From positions 32,062-96,061 of the forward strand of contig JARGPB010000014.1 of the NCBI GenBank assembly GCA_029212905.1: a stretch of 64,000 bases of DNA, read 5' to 3'. Below the pieces are notes generated by a model. That model was given only the letters and a program-made list of their open reading frames with translations, ran no database searches and had not been told where the DNA came from. Positions within the stretch are counted from its first letter, which is position 1, and each line of letters starts with the position of its first letter. Shown here piece after piece: positions 45,307-53,918 of this stretch. Origin of the DNA: Thalassovita sp. (GTDB lineage Bacteria; Pseudomonadota; Alphaproteobacteria; Rhodobacterales; Rhodobacteraceae). The position numbers and the translations under genes are program-made.

Positions 45307-45796
45307 CTGCCCAGTTCAACTGAGCCTCTGTTTCCACCGCGCAGGGACGAATGCGGCGCAGCCGTTCCAGCGCGGGACCAGGTTTTTCACCAGCGTCAAC
45401 CATCAACCGCAGCGCGACCATCCCCGAGCGTCCGCACCCGCCCATGCAATGCACCAGCACACGCCCACCGCCATGCAGCGCCTGCCGGGCCAGACGGCTG
45501 ACCTCGGGCCATTTTTCATCGAAATCAGCGTCCGGGGTTCCGAAGTCAGGCACCGGCAGATGTACCCACCGCGCGCCTCGGTCCTGCATGTGCTGACCCA
45601 AGTCAGCGGCGCCTTTGTCTACCATTTCCGCCAAGGTTGTCAGCGAAATCAACAGCGCCGGCTGCCATTCACGCAAATGTTCAAGGTCCGCAGCATAATC
45701 CCCACTGCGCCCTGGCATCGGGGACAGGGCCAGAATGCCCTCGTCCAGTTGCAAAGCGTGAATAACGAAATCAGGCATGCGCTCTCCTTGGGTCAA
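45284..45796 (-). CDS. Dual-specificity/tyrosine phosphatase-like protein
   Basis: A 170-residue protein with the C-x5-R phosphatase signature V-H-C-M-G-G-C-G-R-S-G near residue 118 and an upstream general-acid region (L-P-V-P-D-F-G-T-P-D near residue 80). This resembles bacterial cyclin-like or DSP-type phosphatases acting on protein or small phosphate esters. Its start overlaps the stop of the upstream small membrane protein by four bases, so the two are co-translated. Confidence 0.85.
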   Translation of the reverse strand: MTQGERMPDFVIHALQLDEGILALSPMPGRSGDYAADLEHLREWQPALLISLTTLAEMVDKGAADLGQHMQDRGARWVHLPVPDFGTPDADFDEKWPEVSRLARQALHGGGRVLVHCMGGCGRSGMVALRLMVDAGEKPGPALERLRRIRPCAVETEAQLNWAVTPTPSR

Positions 45797-46122
45797 ATCG
45801 CCTCCCAGTCTGGCAGCGCTAGACGGCGCGCTTTGCGCTGAACTAACCAGGACATAATGGCCCCAAACATCAGGCTACCAATCACCGCAGAAATGACCAC
45901 GATCATGACATCCACGTTCCTCTGGATCAGCACCATCGCAGGCACAAACCCCAACCCGAACAGCCCGGCGTAAAACACGAATAGCGGCCAGAATTTCTGG
46001 AAAAGTGGCGGCCTTAGCCCGATCCCGGCCCGACGCAACAGGCGATATGCCGGTGGGTTTGCGTCGCTCCACCGTACGCCCTGTTCCCTCAGAAATTTCA
46101 CAGCGCGATCATACCGATCCAT
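45793..46122 (-). CDS. Small membrane protein, possibly DUF6404-like
   Basis: A 109-residue protein: a soluble N-terminus (MDRYDRAVKFLREQGVRWSD) followed by two hydrophobic helices (residues 45-62 and 70-90) and a basic tail. The N-terminal R-Y-D-R-A, A-Y-R-L-L-R-R-A-G and P-P-L-F-Q-K-F-W segments resemble a small family of uncharacterised proteins (DUF6404); this match is from memory and tentative. ATG 46122 is chosen because the typical N-terminus starts there. It is coupled to the phosphatase gene by a four-base overlap. Confidence 0.6.
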   Translation of the reverse strand: MDRYDRAVKFLREQGVRWSDANPPAYRLLRRAGIGLRPPLFQKFWPLFVFYAGLFGLGFVPAMVLIQRNVDVMIVVISAVIGSLMFGAIMSWLVQRKARRLALPDWEAI

Positions 46123-46133
46123 ATCCCATCCCT

Positions 46134-46973
46134 TTACAAGCGGTCCGCGTTCCACGTGTCACAAGAGGCGATCTGGCCACTTTTATAGCCGGTCCCAAAC
46201 CAGCGCGCACGCTGTTCAGATGTGCCGTGTGTGAACGTATGTGGCTGAGGCACCCGCCCGGAACGTTTCTGCAGATGGTCATCCCCAATCATCCGCGCGG
46301 CATTCAAGGCCTCTTGCAAATCTCCGGGCTCCAACAGCCCGTCAACGTTCCGCGCCCAGACACCGGACAAGCAATCCGCCTGAAGCTCCAACCTGACAGT
46401 CAGCGCATTTGCCCGCGCCTGACTTGTTTTCTGGCGCGCTTCGTTGACCTGTCCCAAGATTCCCATCTCGTTTTGGACGTGGTGGGCCACTTCGTGCGCA
46501 ATCACATAGGCCGCAGCGAAATCACCTTTGGCGCCCAGCTGGCGCGATAATGTGGCAAAGAAATCCGTATCCAGATAGGCCTTCTCGTCCGCAGGACAGT
46601 AGAACGGACCCGTCGCTCCGCTGGCTCCGCCACACGGGCTTTGCGTTACGCTTGAATACAGCACCAAAACTGGCGGTTGGTACTCGACACCCAGCTGTTC
46701 GGGAAAAACCTGATCCCAGACGGCCTCGGTCGTTGCCAAAACGCGCGAGGAAAACTCGGCCGCGCGCTGCTCTTCGGCTGTCGGTTCGCGCTGCGTAGTG
46801 GCGGTCTGGCCGACCTGCCCCTCGAGTAACGGCGATACATCAACCCCCGCGAAATATCCGATCGCCAACACGATCAGCAGGCCTACACCTCCAATTTTGG
46901 CCTTGCCGCCAGCAGCACCGCGACCTCGGCGATCCTCGATATTGCGACTGCCGCGAACACCCTTCAAACGCAT
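46134..46973 (-). CDS. ypfJ: Neutral zinc metallopeptidase, YpfJ family
   Basis: A 279-residue protein. A basic, glycine-rich N-terminus (residues 1-28) and one membrane helix (I-G-G-V-G-L-L-I-V-L-A-I-G-Y-F-A-G) are followed by a putative neutral zinc metallopeptidase domain with H-E-V-A-H-H near residue 162. C-G-G-A-S and F-Y-C-P-A-D-E-K-A-Y-L-D-T are also family features. ATG 46973 has GAGAGG seven bases upstream. The catalytic domain is likely periplasmic; substrates are unknown. Confidence 0.88.
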   Translation of the reverse strand: MRLKGVRGSRNIEDRRGRGAAGGKAKIGGVGLLIVLAIGYFAGVDVSPLLEGQVGQTATTQREPTAEEQRAAEFSSRVLATTEAVWDQVFPEQLGVEYQPPVLVLYSSVTQSPCGGASGATGPFYCPADEKAYLDTDFFATLSRQLGAKGDFAAAYVIAHEVAHHVQNEMGILGQVNEARQKTSQARANALTVRLELQADCLSGVWARNVDGLLEPGDLQEALNAARMIGDDHLQKRSGRVPQPHTFTHGTSEQRARWFGTGYKSGQIASCDTWNADRL

Positions 46974-47178
46974 AAAAAACCTCTCAAACTGAAGTACCGC
47001 CAATATTACCGCCTTTGCGACGGTCTGAATATGGAAAAGACCGCGCGACGTTCCCCCCTAACGTCCGGGCGCCCCGCTCTCTGCGCGGCGCGGACGCGAC
47101 ATTGCAGCAGGCATTCCGGTAGACGCGCCGCCCTGTCCCGCTTACTTTACCCCAAACCCCGAATCCAAAGGCCCCCGC

Positions 47179-48933
47179 ATGAGCGACACCCCCGACACAG
47201 GTTACCAGGTTCTGGCGCGCAAATACCGGCCCGAAACCTTTGCGGATCTCGTTGGGCAAAGCGCCATGGTCCGCACCCTGAAAAACGCTTTTGCGGCGGA
47301 CAGGATCGCCCAGGCTTTTATCATGACCGGTATTCGCGGCACCGGCAAAACCACCACGGCCCGGATCATCGCAAAAGGCATGAACTGCATTGGCCCGGAC
47401 GGCACCGGCGGCCCCACCACTGAACCTTGCGGCCAGTGCGAACATTGCACCGCCATCATGGAAGGCCGCCACGTCGACGTCATGGAGATGGACGCCGCAT
47501 CACGCACTGGCGTGAATGACATCCGCGAGATCATCGAAAGCGTCCACTATCGCGCGGCCTCGGCCCGCTACAAGATCTACATCATCGATGAGGTCCACAT
47601 GCTGTCCACCAGCGCGTTCAACGCGCTGCTAAAAACGCTCGAGGAACCGCCTGCCCACGTAAAATTCATCTTCGCCACGACTGAAATTCGCAAGGTTCCG
47701 GTCACGGTACTATCACGTTGCCAGCGGTTCGACCTGCGCCGGATTGAACCCGAGGACCAGATCGCACTGCTTCGCAAGATAAGCACCGCCGAGGGGGCAG
47801 ACATCACCGACGACGCACTGGCGCTGATCACCCGCGCCGCCGAAGGCTCTGCCCGTGATGCGACCTCGCTTCTGGATCAGGCCATCAGCCACGGTGCCGG
47901 CGAAACCACCGCCGAACAAGTCCGCGCGATGCTGGGACTTGCCGATCGCGGTCGCGTGCTGGACCTGTTCGATCTGATCATGAAAGGCGACGCGGCTGGT
48001 GCGCTGACGGAACTCAGTGCTCAGTATGCCGACGGGGCCGATCCGATGGCCGTTCTACGCGATCTGGCCGAAGTGACCCACTGGATCTCTGTCGTTCAGA
48101 TCACCCCCGAGGCCGCCGACGACCCAACCGTTTCGCCCGATGAACGCGCTCGAGGTCAAGAATTGGCCAAATCCCTGTCGATGCGGATTCTGACGCGGAT
48201 GTGGCAAATGCTGCTCAAGGCATTGGACGAGGTTGGCCATGCCCCGAACACAATGATGGCCGCCGAAATGGCCGTGATCCGCCTGACCTACGTCTCGGAC
48301 TTGCCCACCCCAGAAGAGCTATTGCGTACGCTCAAAAACACCCCAACTCCGCCGCCCCCAGGCAGCGGCCGCCCCGCCCCCCAAAACGGGGCACCGCGCG
48401 AACAGATGACACAGGCCTACACGCCCGGCCCTTCTGGTGCATCTGGCGGCGGGAATGGCCCAATGATGGCCCTGGCCCAGGATACGGATCAGGCGCTTGC
48501 GCATTATCCGACATTCGAACATGTGGTCGAACTGATCCGCCTGAACAGGGACGCCAAACTGCTGGTTGATGTGGAAACCGGTGTCCGCCTTGCCGCCTAT
48601 CGCCCCGGCCGGATCGAATTCCAGCCTTCAGAAACAGCCCCCAACGACCTTGCTCCGCGCCTGAGCAACGCGCTGCAACGCTGGACGCACAACCGATGGG
48701 CTGTCAGCGTCGTCAACACAGGCGGTGCCGAAACCATCGCCGAGAAACGAGACGCCGCCGATCTTGCGATTAAACGCAAAGCCGCCCAACACCCGATGGT
48801 GCAGGCCGTGCTTGCCGCTTTTCCCAAGGCCAGGATTGCGCAGGTCCGCACGCATTCCCAAATCGCAGCCACCGCTCAGGCCGATGCCCTGGCCGAGGTT
48901 GAGGACGAATGGGATCCCTTCGAACAAGACTAA
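47179..48933 (+). CDS. dnaX: DNA polymerase III subunits gamma/tau
   Basis: A 584-residue AAA+ clamp-loader subunit. Walker A G-I-R-G-T-G-K-T-T lies near residue 52, a zinc module (C-G-Q-C-E-H-C) near residue 84, Walker B I-D-E-V-H-M-L near residue 136, and the sensor/arginine region T-V-L-S-R-C-Q-R-F near residue 176. A proline-rich linker (residues 395-425) and a C-terminal tau domain for polymerase contact follow. No A-AAA-AAG slippery site was seen, so only the full-length form is expected from this reading. It is the first gene of a dnaX-ybaB-recR cluster. Confidence 0.95.
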   Translation: MSDTPDTGYQVLARKYRPETFADLVGQSAMVRTLKNAFAADRIAQAFIMTGIRGTGKTTTARIIAKGMNCIGPDGTGGPTTEPCGQCEHCTAIMEGRHVDVMEMDAASRTGVNDIREIIESVHYRAASARYKIYIIDEVHMLSTSAFNALLKTLEEPPAHVKFIFATTEIRKVPVTVLSRCQRFDLRRIEPEDQIALLRKISTAEGADITDDALALITRAAEGSARDATSLLDQAISHGAGETTAEQVRAMLGLADRGRVLDLFDLIMKGDAAGALTELSAQYADGADPMAVLRDLAEVTHWISVVQITPEAADDPTVSPDERARGQELAKSLSMRILTRMWQMLLKALDEVGHAPNTMMAAEMAVIRLTYVSDLPTPEELLRTLKNTPTPPPPGSGRPAPQNGAPREQMTQAYTPGPSGASGGGNGPMMALAQDTDQALAHYPTFEHVVELIRLNRDAKLLVDVETGVRLAAYRPGRIEFQPSETAPNDLAPRLSNALQRWTHNRWAVSVVNTGGAETIAEKRDAADLAIKRKAAQHPMVQAVLAAFPKARIAQVRTHSQIAATAQADALAEVEDEWDPFEQD

Positions 48934-49011
48934 TCAGGCCCTCGCCTTCTCTTGTTTCCAAGCACTTCGAAACGTATCTAGGTTCAACACGCAAACACAA
49001 AGGAACACCCC

Positions 49012-49356
49012 ATGCTGAAAGGACTCGGCGGCCTTGGCGACATGGCCAAGATGATGAAAACAGCCAAGGAAATGCAGGAGAAAATGGCAACCCTGCAAGA
49101 AGACATGGGCAACATGACCGTCACCGGTGAATCCGGCGCCGGCTTGGTCAAAGCGACCTGCACGCTGAAATCAGAACTGACTGCGCTGGAAATCGACCCC
49201 TCGATTTTCCACCCGGACGAAAAAGAAGTGGTCGAGGACCTGATCCTAGCCGCCATCAAAGAGGCGCAAGCCAAAGCGGCAGCCAAGTCCCAAGAAGAAA
49301 TGGCCAAACTGACCGAAGGTCTGGGCCTCCCCGCAGATATGAAACTTCCGTTCTGA
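49012..49356 (+). CDS. ybaB: YbaB/EbfC nucleoid-associated protein
   Basis: A 114-residue protein, MLKGLGGLGDMAKMMKTAKEMQEKM. It has a coiled N-terminal helix, a central beta-sheet (V-T-G-E-S-G-A-G-L-V-K) and a C-terminal helix rich in alanine and lysine. The length and position between dnaX and recR are typical of YbaB, a dimeric DNA-binding protein. Confidence 0.93.
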   Translation: MLKGLGGLGDMAKMMKTAKEMQEKMATLQEDMGNMTVTGESGAGLVKATCTLKSELTALEIDPSIFHPDEKEVVEDLILAAIKEAQAKAAAKSQEEMAKLTEGLGLPADMKLPF

Positions 49357-49385
49357 CACGCTTGTGATGGGGCGCAGCCGCCCCT

Positions 49386-49406
49386 TTCATCTTGCCCAAA
49401 ATACTC
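49386..49406 (-). repeat. 21-nt intergenic repeat, copy 4
   Basis: On the minus strand GAGTATTT-TG-GGCAAGATGAA, identical to copy 3. It lies between ybaB and recR. Confidence 0.7.
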
Positions 49407-49435
49407 AAATTCAACAGCACCGCAGGCACCAACGT

Positions 49436-50029
49436 TTGAGCAGCAATCGCGACATCGAAACCCTGATCGACATGATGGCCAAGCTGCCGGGCTTGGGGCC
49501 GCGCTCGGCCCGCCGCGCGGTGCTGCATCTGATCCGCAAACGTGCCCTTCTGCTAGCACCATTATCAGAGATGATGCAGACCGTTGCGGCCACCGCGCGT
49601 GAATGCTTGAATTGCGGCAACATCGGTACGGGCGATATTTGCGATATCTGCTCTTCTGAGGTCCGTGCCAATGGTATCCTCTGCGTTGTCGAGGACGTTG
49701 CCGACCTGTGGGCCATGGAGCGCTCGGGCGTTTTCAAGGGCCGGTATCATGTGTTGGGCGGGACACTCTCGGCGCTGGATTCTGTCGGGCCTGATCAACT
49801 GCGCATTCCCCGCTTGGTTGATCGCGTGAAATCCGAAGGCATTACCGAAGTCATCCTCGCCCTGAATGCCACTGTCGATGGCCAGACCACCGCCCATTAT
49901 ATCGCAGACGAGCTGGAGGGGCTGGCCACGCTCAGCTCTCTGGCGCAGGGCGTGCCGATTGGCGGCGAGCTGGACTATCTGGACGACGGTACGATTACCG
50001 CCGCCCTGAACGCTCGGAAACGTCTGTAG
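49436..50029 (+). CDS. recR: Recombination mediator RecR (TTG start)
   Basis: A 197-residue protein with a helix-hairpin-helix (L-P-G-L-G-P-R-S-A-R-R near residue 15), a C4 zinc finger (C-L-N-C-G-N and C-D-I-C near residues 55-70) and a Toprim domain (V-V-E-D-V-A-D-L near residue 84). Family alignment places the start at S-S-N-R-D-I-E-T-L-I-D-M-M, where the only start codon in frame is TTG 49436 with AGG eight bases upstream. Reading further upstream would run through the intergenic repeat. RecR works with RecO, also in this window. Confidence 0.9.
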   Translation: MSSNRDIETLIDMMAKLPGLGPRSARRAVLHLIRKRALLLAPLSEMMQTVAATARECLNCGNIGTGDICDICSSEVRANGILCVVEDVADLWAMERSGVFKGRYHVLGGTLSALDSVGPDQLRIPRLVDRVKSEGITEVILALNATVDGQTTAHYIADELEGLATLSSLAQGVPIGGELDYLDDGTITAALNARKRL

Positions 50030-50053
50030 CAGACGGAACCGCAGCAAAAACTG

Positions 50054-51226
50054 TCAGATAACCACGACGTCCAATGGCGGGAATCCGTTGAACCCGACCG
50101 AGGAATAGCTGGACGTATAGGCGCCACAGCTGCGGATGATGATCCGATCCCCCGCCCGCAATCCAACAGGCAGCTGAACCGGGCGTTTTTCGTACAGCAC
50201 GTCTGCACTGTCACAGGAAGGACCTGCCAAAATGCAGGGGGCGGTTTCTTCGTGGTCCCGGTCGGTGATGAATTGATAGCGGATCGCCTCGTCCATGGTT
50301 TCAGCCAGACCCGAGAATTTCCCGATGTCCAGGTACACCCAGCGATGCAGATCGCTGTCGGACTTCTTTGACACCAACAGAACCTCGGCGGAGATCATGC
50401 CTGCCTCGGCGACCATACCACGACCAGGTTCGGCCATGATACGAACGGCACCTTGAAAACGGGCTTCGACCATTTCAATTACACGGGCAGCATAGATCGA
50501 AGCCGGCGCAATCGCGTCGCCATAAAACGCAGGGAAGCCGCCGCCGATGTTGATCAGCGTCAGGTCAAACCCGTTTGCGCGCGCCTGGCTCCAGACCTCG
50601 GCCACGCTATCCAGCGTTTCGACCCACATTTCTGGGCGCTTGGTCTGGCTGCCGACATGAAAGGACAGGCCAACAGGGTCCAGTCCCAAATCGATCGCGC
50701 GCGCCATCAGATCCAGCGCCATGTCGGGCGAGCAGCCGAACTTGCGGGACAGGGGCCAGTCGGCCTCGGTCGAGCCAACCAAAAGACGGATATAGACCTG
50801 TGCACCGGGGGCGTTTTCAGCGATCTTTTCCAGCTCTTCTTCGGCATCGGCCGCGAACAGGGTGATCCCGGCGTGATACGCAAAAGCAATATCCGAGGGA
50901 CGCTTGATCGTGTTGCCAAACGAGATGTGATCCGGGTGCGCGCCCAAGCTGAGGCAAAGCTCGATCTCGCCGCGCGAAGCCGCATCGAAATGCGAACCTT
51001 CGTTCACCAGAACCTCGAGGATTTCACGCGCAGGGTTTGCCTTGACCGCATAGTGAATATCGGCCCGGCCCAGGCCGGACTTCAGCGCGCGATACTGTTG
51101 AGACACGGCCTGACCGTCCAAAACCAGCGTGGGGCGGTCAAACTGTGTGGACCGGATGTAGGTTTCGATACGGGTGGTTGCACGGATGGCTTCACCGCCC
51201 GAAAAGGGTGTTACGTAGGCGTTCAT
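50054..51226 (-). CDS. Fold-type III PLP decarboxylase (ornithine/lysine decarboxylase)
   Basis: A 390-residue enzyme of the eukaryotic-type ODC/LDC family. PLP lysine is in Y-A-V-K-A-N-P near residue 60, the glycine loop is I-G-G-G-F-P near residue 226, and the dimer-interface catalytic cysteine is in G-P-S-C-D-S near residue 328. It makes putrescine or cadaverine for polyamine synthesis. Two ATGs (51232 and 51226) are close; GGAG is six bases from the second. A 517-bp region upstream without genes may be a regulatory leader. Confidence 0.9.
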   Translation of the reverse strand: MNAYVTPFSGGEAIRATTRIETYIRSTQFDRPTLVLDGQAVSQQYRALKSGLGRADIHYAVKANPAREILEVLVNEGSHFDAASRGEIELCLSLGAHPDHISFGNTIKRPSDIAFAYHAGITLFAADAEEELEKIAENAPGAQVYIRLLVGSTEADWPLSRKFGCSPDMALDLMARAIDLGLDPVGLSFHVGSQTKRPEMWVETLDSVAEVWSQARANGFDLTLINIGGGFPAFYGDAIAPASIYAARVIEMVEARFQGAVRIMAEPGRGMVAEAGMISAEVLLVSKKSDSDLHRWVYLDIGKFSGLAETMDEAIRYQFITDRDHEETAPCILAGPSCDSADVLYEKRPVQLPVGLRAGDRIIIRSCGAYTSSYSSVGFNGFPPLDVVVI

Positions 51227-51743
51227 GGTCATCTCCAATAGACCCGGCCAAATATGACCGCTCACTTCCAAGGGAGACGTTACCGTCGCTACGTAAACAC
51301 GGGGGCGGAGATCCGTCCCGGCCAGAGGCGCGTGCGTTGGCGTCTTGAGAAACGCATTTAGGCTCGAAATATCCGCCGATCAAGAAAAATTTCTCGTCGT
51401 TGTAATTATTTCTGGCGCCAGAATTTTCGCGCGGTTTTTGATCATATTTCAAGATCTTACATGGATTTCCCCAAACACCGGACTGAGAGCTAAAATCCAT
51501 ATATTTCAATCATGTGAGCGACTGCGCCGCCCAATCATCGAGGGCGGGAAAGCAAAGTTTCGATCAAATCAGACCCCAGACGACTGTGGCAAACCAATAG
51601 AACCAAAACCTCGGCAGGGGCTGCGGGACTGGTCGCACCTCAGAATCATAGGCACAGAATCGCAAAACAGAACCAAGCAAAAAGGCCCAGGAATGATCCC
51701 AGGCCTTTCGCATCCCTCGTGGGGCAATCTAACGTCTGACAGA
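51227..51743 (-). promoter_or_regulatory. Long gene-free leader of the decarboxylase gene
   Basis: 517 bp without a supported gene. Structured elements include ATGGATTT (51461-51468) pairing with AAATCCAT (51493-51500), the 14-nt palindrome TTCTGGCGCCAGAA (51410-51423), and GC-rich segments close to the start codon. Alphaproteobacterial ODC genes can carry a long structured leader (the speF RNA motif). Whether this is one cannot be decided by eye. Confidence 0.4.
51681..51708 (-). terminator. Terminator of trcR
   Basis: AAAGGCC...GGCCTTT stem with additional inner pairing, followed on the minus strand by TTTTTG. It lies 36 bp after the trcR stop. Confidence 0.8.
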
Positions 51744-52484
51744 TCAGGGCTGTTCGTCGTCGGTGCCGCTGGGCAGGTTGAACAGGCTGTCGGCGTCCAG
51801 AATCTCTTCTTCTTCTTTTTCTTCTTCGTCATCCTTCAGGCTGAACGTCTCCAACCCTTCGATGGCGGTGGGGACTTTCGGCTCGGCGCCCATGGACAGG
51901 CTCTGCTCGGTCGACAGAAGCTTGCGACGCTCGTCGTCGGACATCGCGGCCCCATCAGCGGCACGTTTCGAGGCGGCCTTCTGCACAGAGGCATCCAGTT
52001 CGCTTTGCTTACACAGACCCAGGGCAACGGGGTCGATGGGCTGCATGTTGCTGATGTTCCAGTGAGTACGTTCGCGGATCGACTGGATGGTTGGCTTGGT
52101 GGTGCCCACCAGTTTGGAAATCTGGCCGTCGGTCAGTTCTGGGTGGAACTTCACCAGCCACAGGATCGCATTCGGACGGTCCTGACGCTTGGACAGCGGG
52201 GTATAGCGCGGGCCACGGCGCTTTTCCTCGCCCGAGGCGGCCGGGTTGAACTTCAGCTTGATCTTGTGCATCGGGTTCTTCTCGGCCGAGGCGATCTCTT
52301 CTTCTGTCAGCTGGTTATTCGCAACCGGGTCAAATCCTTTGACGCCCGGAGCCACGTCGCCATCGGCGATCCCCTGGATCTCCAGCTCATGCATACCGAC
52401 AAAATCGGCAATCTGCTTGAAGCTGATCGTGGTGTTGTCGATCAGCCAAACGGCGGTTGCTTTCGCCATAATCGGTTTGGCCAT
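51744..52484 (-). CDS. trcR: DUF1013 protein / cell-cycle regulator TrcR
   Basis: A 246-residue protein. The N-terminus M-A-K-A-T-A-V-W-L-I-D-N-T-T-I-S-F-K-Q-I-A and the G-I-A-D-G-D-V-A-P-G-V-K-G-F-D-P-V segment are diagnostic of DUF1013, annotated as cell-cycle transcriptional regulator TrcR in alphaproteobacteria. A helix-turn-helix-like part (D-G-Q-I-S-K-L-V-G-T-T-K-P-T-I) lies near residue 120. The C-terminus is an acidic low-complexity stretch (D-D-E-E-E-K-E-E-E-E). AAGGAG precedes ATG 52484. Confidence 0.9.
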   Translation of the reverse strand: MAKPIMAKATAVWLIDNTTISFKQIADFVGMHELEIQGIADGDVAPGVKGFDPVANNQLTEEEIASAEKNPMHKIKLKFNPAASGEEKRRGPRYTPLSKRQDRPNAILWLVKFHPELTDGQISKLVGTTKPTIQSIRERTHWNISNMQPIDPVALGLCKQSELDASVQKAASKRAADGAAMSDDERRKLLSTEQSLSMGAEPKVPTAIEGLETFSLKDDEEEKEEEEILDADSLFNLPSGTDDEQP

Positions 52485-52608
52485 GTCATCTCTCCTTGAC
52501 GCAAATCTTCCCCGATGCCCGAAATCAGGCTGCCCTTGGCGGGCGGGTTTCCATTGTCGGGGAACTTGGCGCCTATATAGTGCCGATAAAGACAGAAGGA
52601 AAGTGTTT

Positions 52609-53250
52609 ATGCGATTTGCCCTAATGGCCCTAATTCTGGCACTTAGCTCAGCCACCGCGCTGCGTGCAGACGGAGAGAAAGCCGGCGTTTTTGACTACTA
52701 TGTGCTGTCGCTCAGCTGGTCACCGACCTGGTGCGCGATCGAAGGCGATCAGCGAAACTCCCCGCAATGCGACGACCGCGAGGATTTTGGCTGGGTTCTG
52801 CACGGGCTGTGGCCTCAATACCACCGTGGCTGGCCGTCCTTCTGTCGCACAATGGAACCACATCCAACCCGCCAGATGTCCAACACAATGGAGGACATCA
52901 TGGGGAGTTCAGGCCTGGCGTGGTACCAATGGAAGAAACACGGCACGTGTTCAGGCCTGTCCGCGGCCGCGTATTACGAAACCTCCCGACGCGCCTATGA
53001 GCAAGTGAACCGCCCCGCAATTTTCCGCAAACTGGATCGGTCGGTGAAATTGCCGGCATCTGTCATCGAAGAGGCATTCCTCAAGGCTAACCCGGAATGG
53101 GAACCCGATATGCTGACCATCACCTGCCGGGATGGCCGCATTCAAGAAGCACGGGTATGCCTGTCAAAAGACCTGCGCCCTGTACCTTGCGGCCAGGACA
53201 CAGTCAGAGATTGCCGTCTAAAGGATGCTCTATTCGACCCAATCCGCTAA
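52609..53250 (+). CDS. Secreted ribonuclease T2
   Basis: A 213-residue protein with signal peptide (MRFALMALILALSSATALRA). It has both RNase T2 catalytic segments: CAS I L-H-G-L-W-P-Q-Y near residue 64 and CAS II W-K-K-H-G-T-C-S-G near residue 108. Six or more cysteines suit a periplasmic disulfide-bonded enzyme. It would degrade RNA to 2',3'-cyclic nucleotides, which a CpdB-type enzyme can process further. The gene is divergent from trcR and convergent with the H-NS gene. Confidence 0.92.
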   Translation: MRFALMALILALSSATALRADGEKAGVFDYYVLSLSWSPTWCAIEGDQRNSPQCDDREDFGWVLHGLWPQYHRGWPSFCRTMEPHPTRQMSNTMEDIMGSSGLAWYQWKKHGTCSGLSAAAYYETSRRAYEQVNRPAIFRKLDRSVKLPASVIEEAFLKANPEWEPDMLTITCRDGRIQEARVCLSKDLRPVPCGQDTVRDCRLKDALFDPIR

Positions 53251-53256
53251 AGCGGA

Positions 53257-53601
53257 TCAGAGAGCCAATTCTTCGGGCGATTTTCCCGCTGCCATTGCAG
53301 CAACAAACCACTCGGGTCGGCGACCTTTGCCGGTCCAGGTCTGTGCAGGGTTTTCGGGATTGGCGTATTTCGGGATGCCCATCGACTTTACCTTGCCACG
53401 ACCACTGCCCATTGCCCCGGTCAGCTCTGCTAAAGAGAACCCCATCTCTTTGGCTTTCTCTTCCAGCGCGGCCAGAGCCGCCTGTTTCTGACGGGTTTCA
53501 AAGGTAGAGATCGCCTTGGCGACCTTCTTTTCCAGCGATTTCAGCTCTTTCAACGGCAGTGTAGCCAGATCCTCGGCCGAGATGTTTTCCGCGTTAGACA
53601 T
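53257..53601 (-). CDS. H-NS family nucleoid-associated protein (HvrA-like)
   Basis: A 114-residue protein: an N-terminal coiled-coil oligomerisation helix (L-P-L-K-E-L-K-S-L-E-K-K-V-A-K-A-I) and the C-terminal H-NS DNA-binding core T-W-T-G-K-G-R-R-P-E-W-F near residues 88-99. In Rhodobacter the related HvrA/Spb proteins tune photosynthesis and nitrogen genes. The region upstream is markedly AT-rich, as expected for H-NS-bound DNA. Confidence 0.92.
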   Translation of the reverse strand: MSNAENISAEDLATLPLKELKSLEKKVAKAISTFETRQKQAALAALEEKAKEMGFSLAELTGAMGSGRGKVKSMGIPKYANPENPAQTWTGKGRRPEWFVAAMAAGKSPEELAL

Positions 53602-53918
53602 TCAAATAATCCATCTATTTGTAGAAGACTGTGTAATCGCTATGCAGAATAATATCAGTAAATGCAATTACGTACTGGCTCACGCTTGCAGTACTCTACC
53701 CAAGGATATGAAAATAGAAATCAATCAACCTAAAATAGGTATATTCTGAATGTTGCGAATATTGAAACTCCCTGCTCGGGACTCTGCCCAATGGCTGCGG
53801 CACCATTTTCCAACATGCCCCATCAATGTCGGAGGAGAGGTTTTAAGAAACCGCTTTTGCCCCGAAAACGCCCTGGGCACGGTGCTCGTCAAGCATCACT
53901 ATTCCGGGCTGTATTTTC
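53602..53918. other. AT-rich intergenic region
   Basis: 317 bp upstream of the H-NS gene and downstream of the methyltransferase gene. The first 150 bp are strongly AT-rich and probably hold the H-NS promoter. An unsupported 62-codon plus-strand frame (53750-53938) runs through the rest. No RNA gene or repeat was seen. Confidence 0.5.

Noticed and set aside
48300..48420. Programmed frameshift site in dnaX, as in E. coli
   Set aside because: No A-AAA-AAG heptamer or equivalent was seen near the end of the AAA+ part; only CAAAAACACC occurs.
51192..51509. 105-codon minus-strand frame in the decarboxylase leader
   Set aside because: It overlaps the decarboxylase start region in another frame and has no ribosome-binding site or domain. 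A leader RNA is more likely than a protein.
51790..51832. Short tandem repeat (CTT-rich tract)
   Set aside because: It lies inside trcR and encodes the acidic Glu-rich tail, so it is coding low-complexity and not a separate repeat element.
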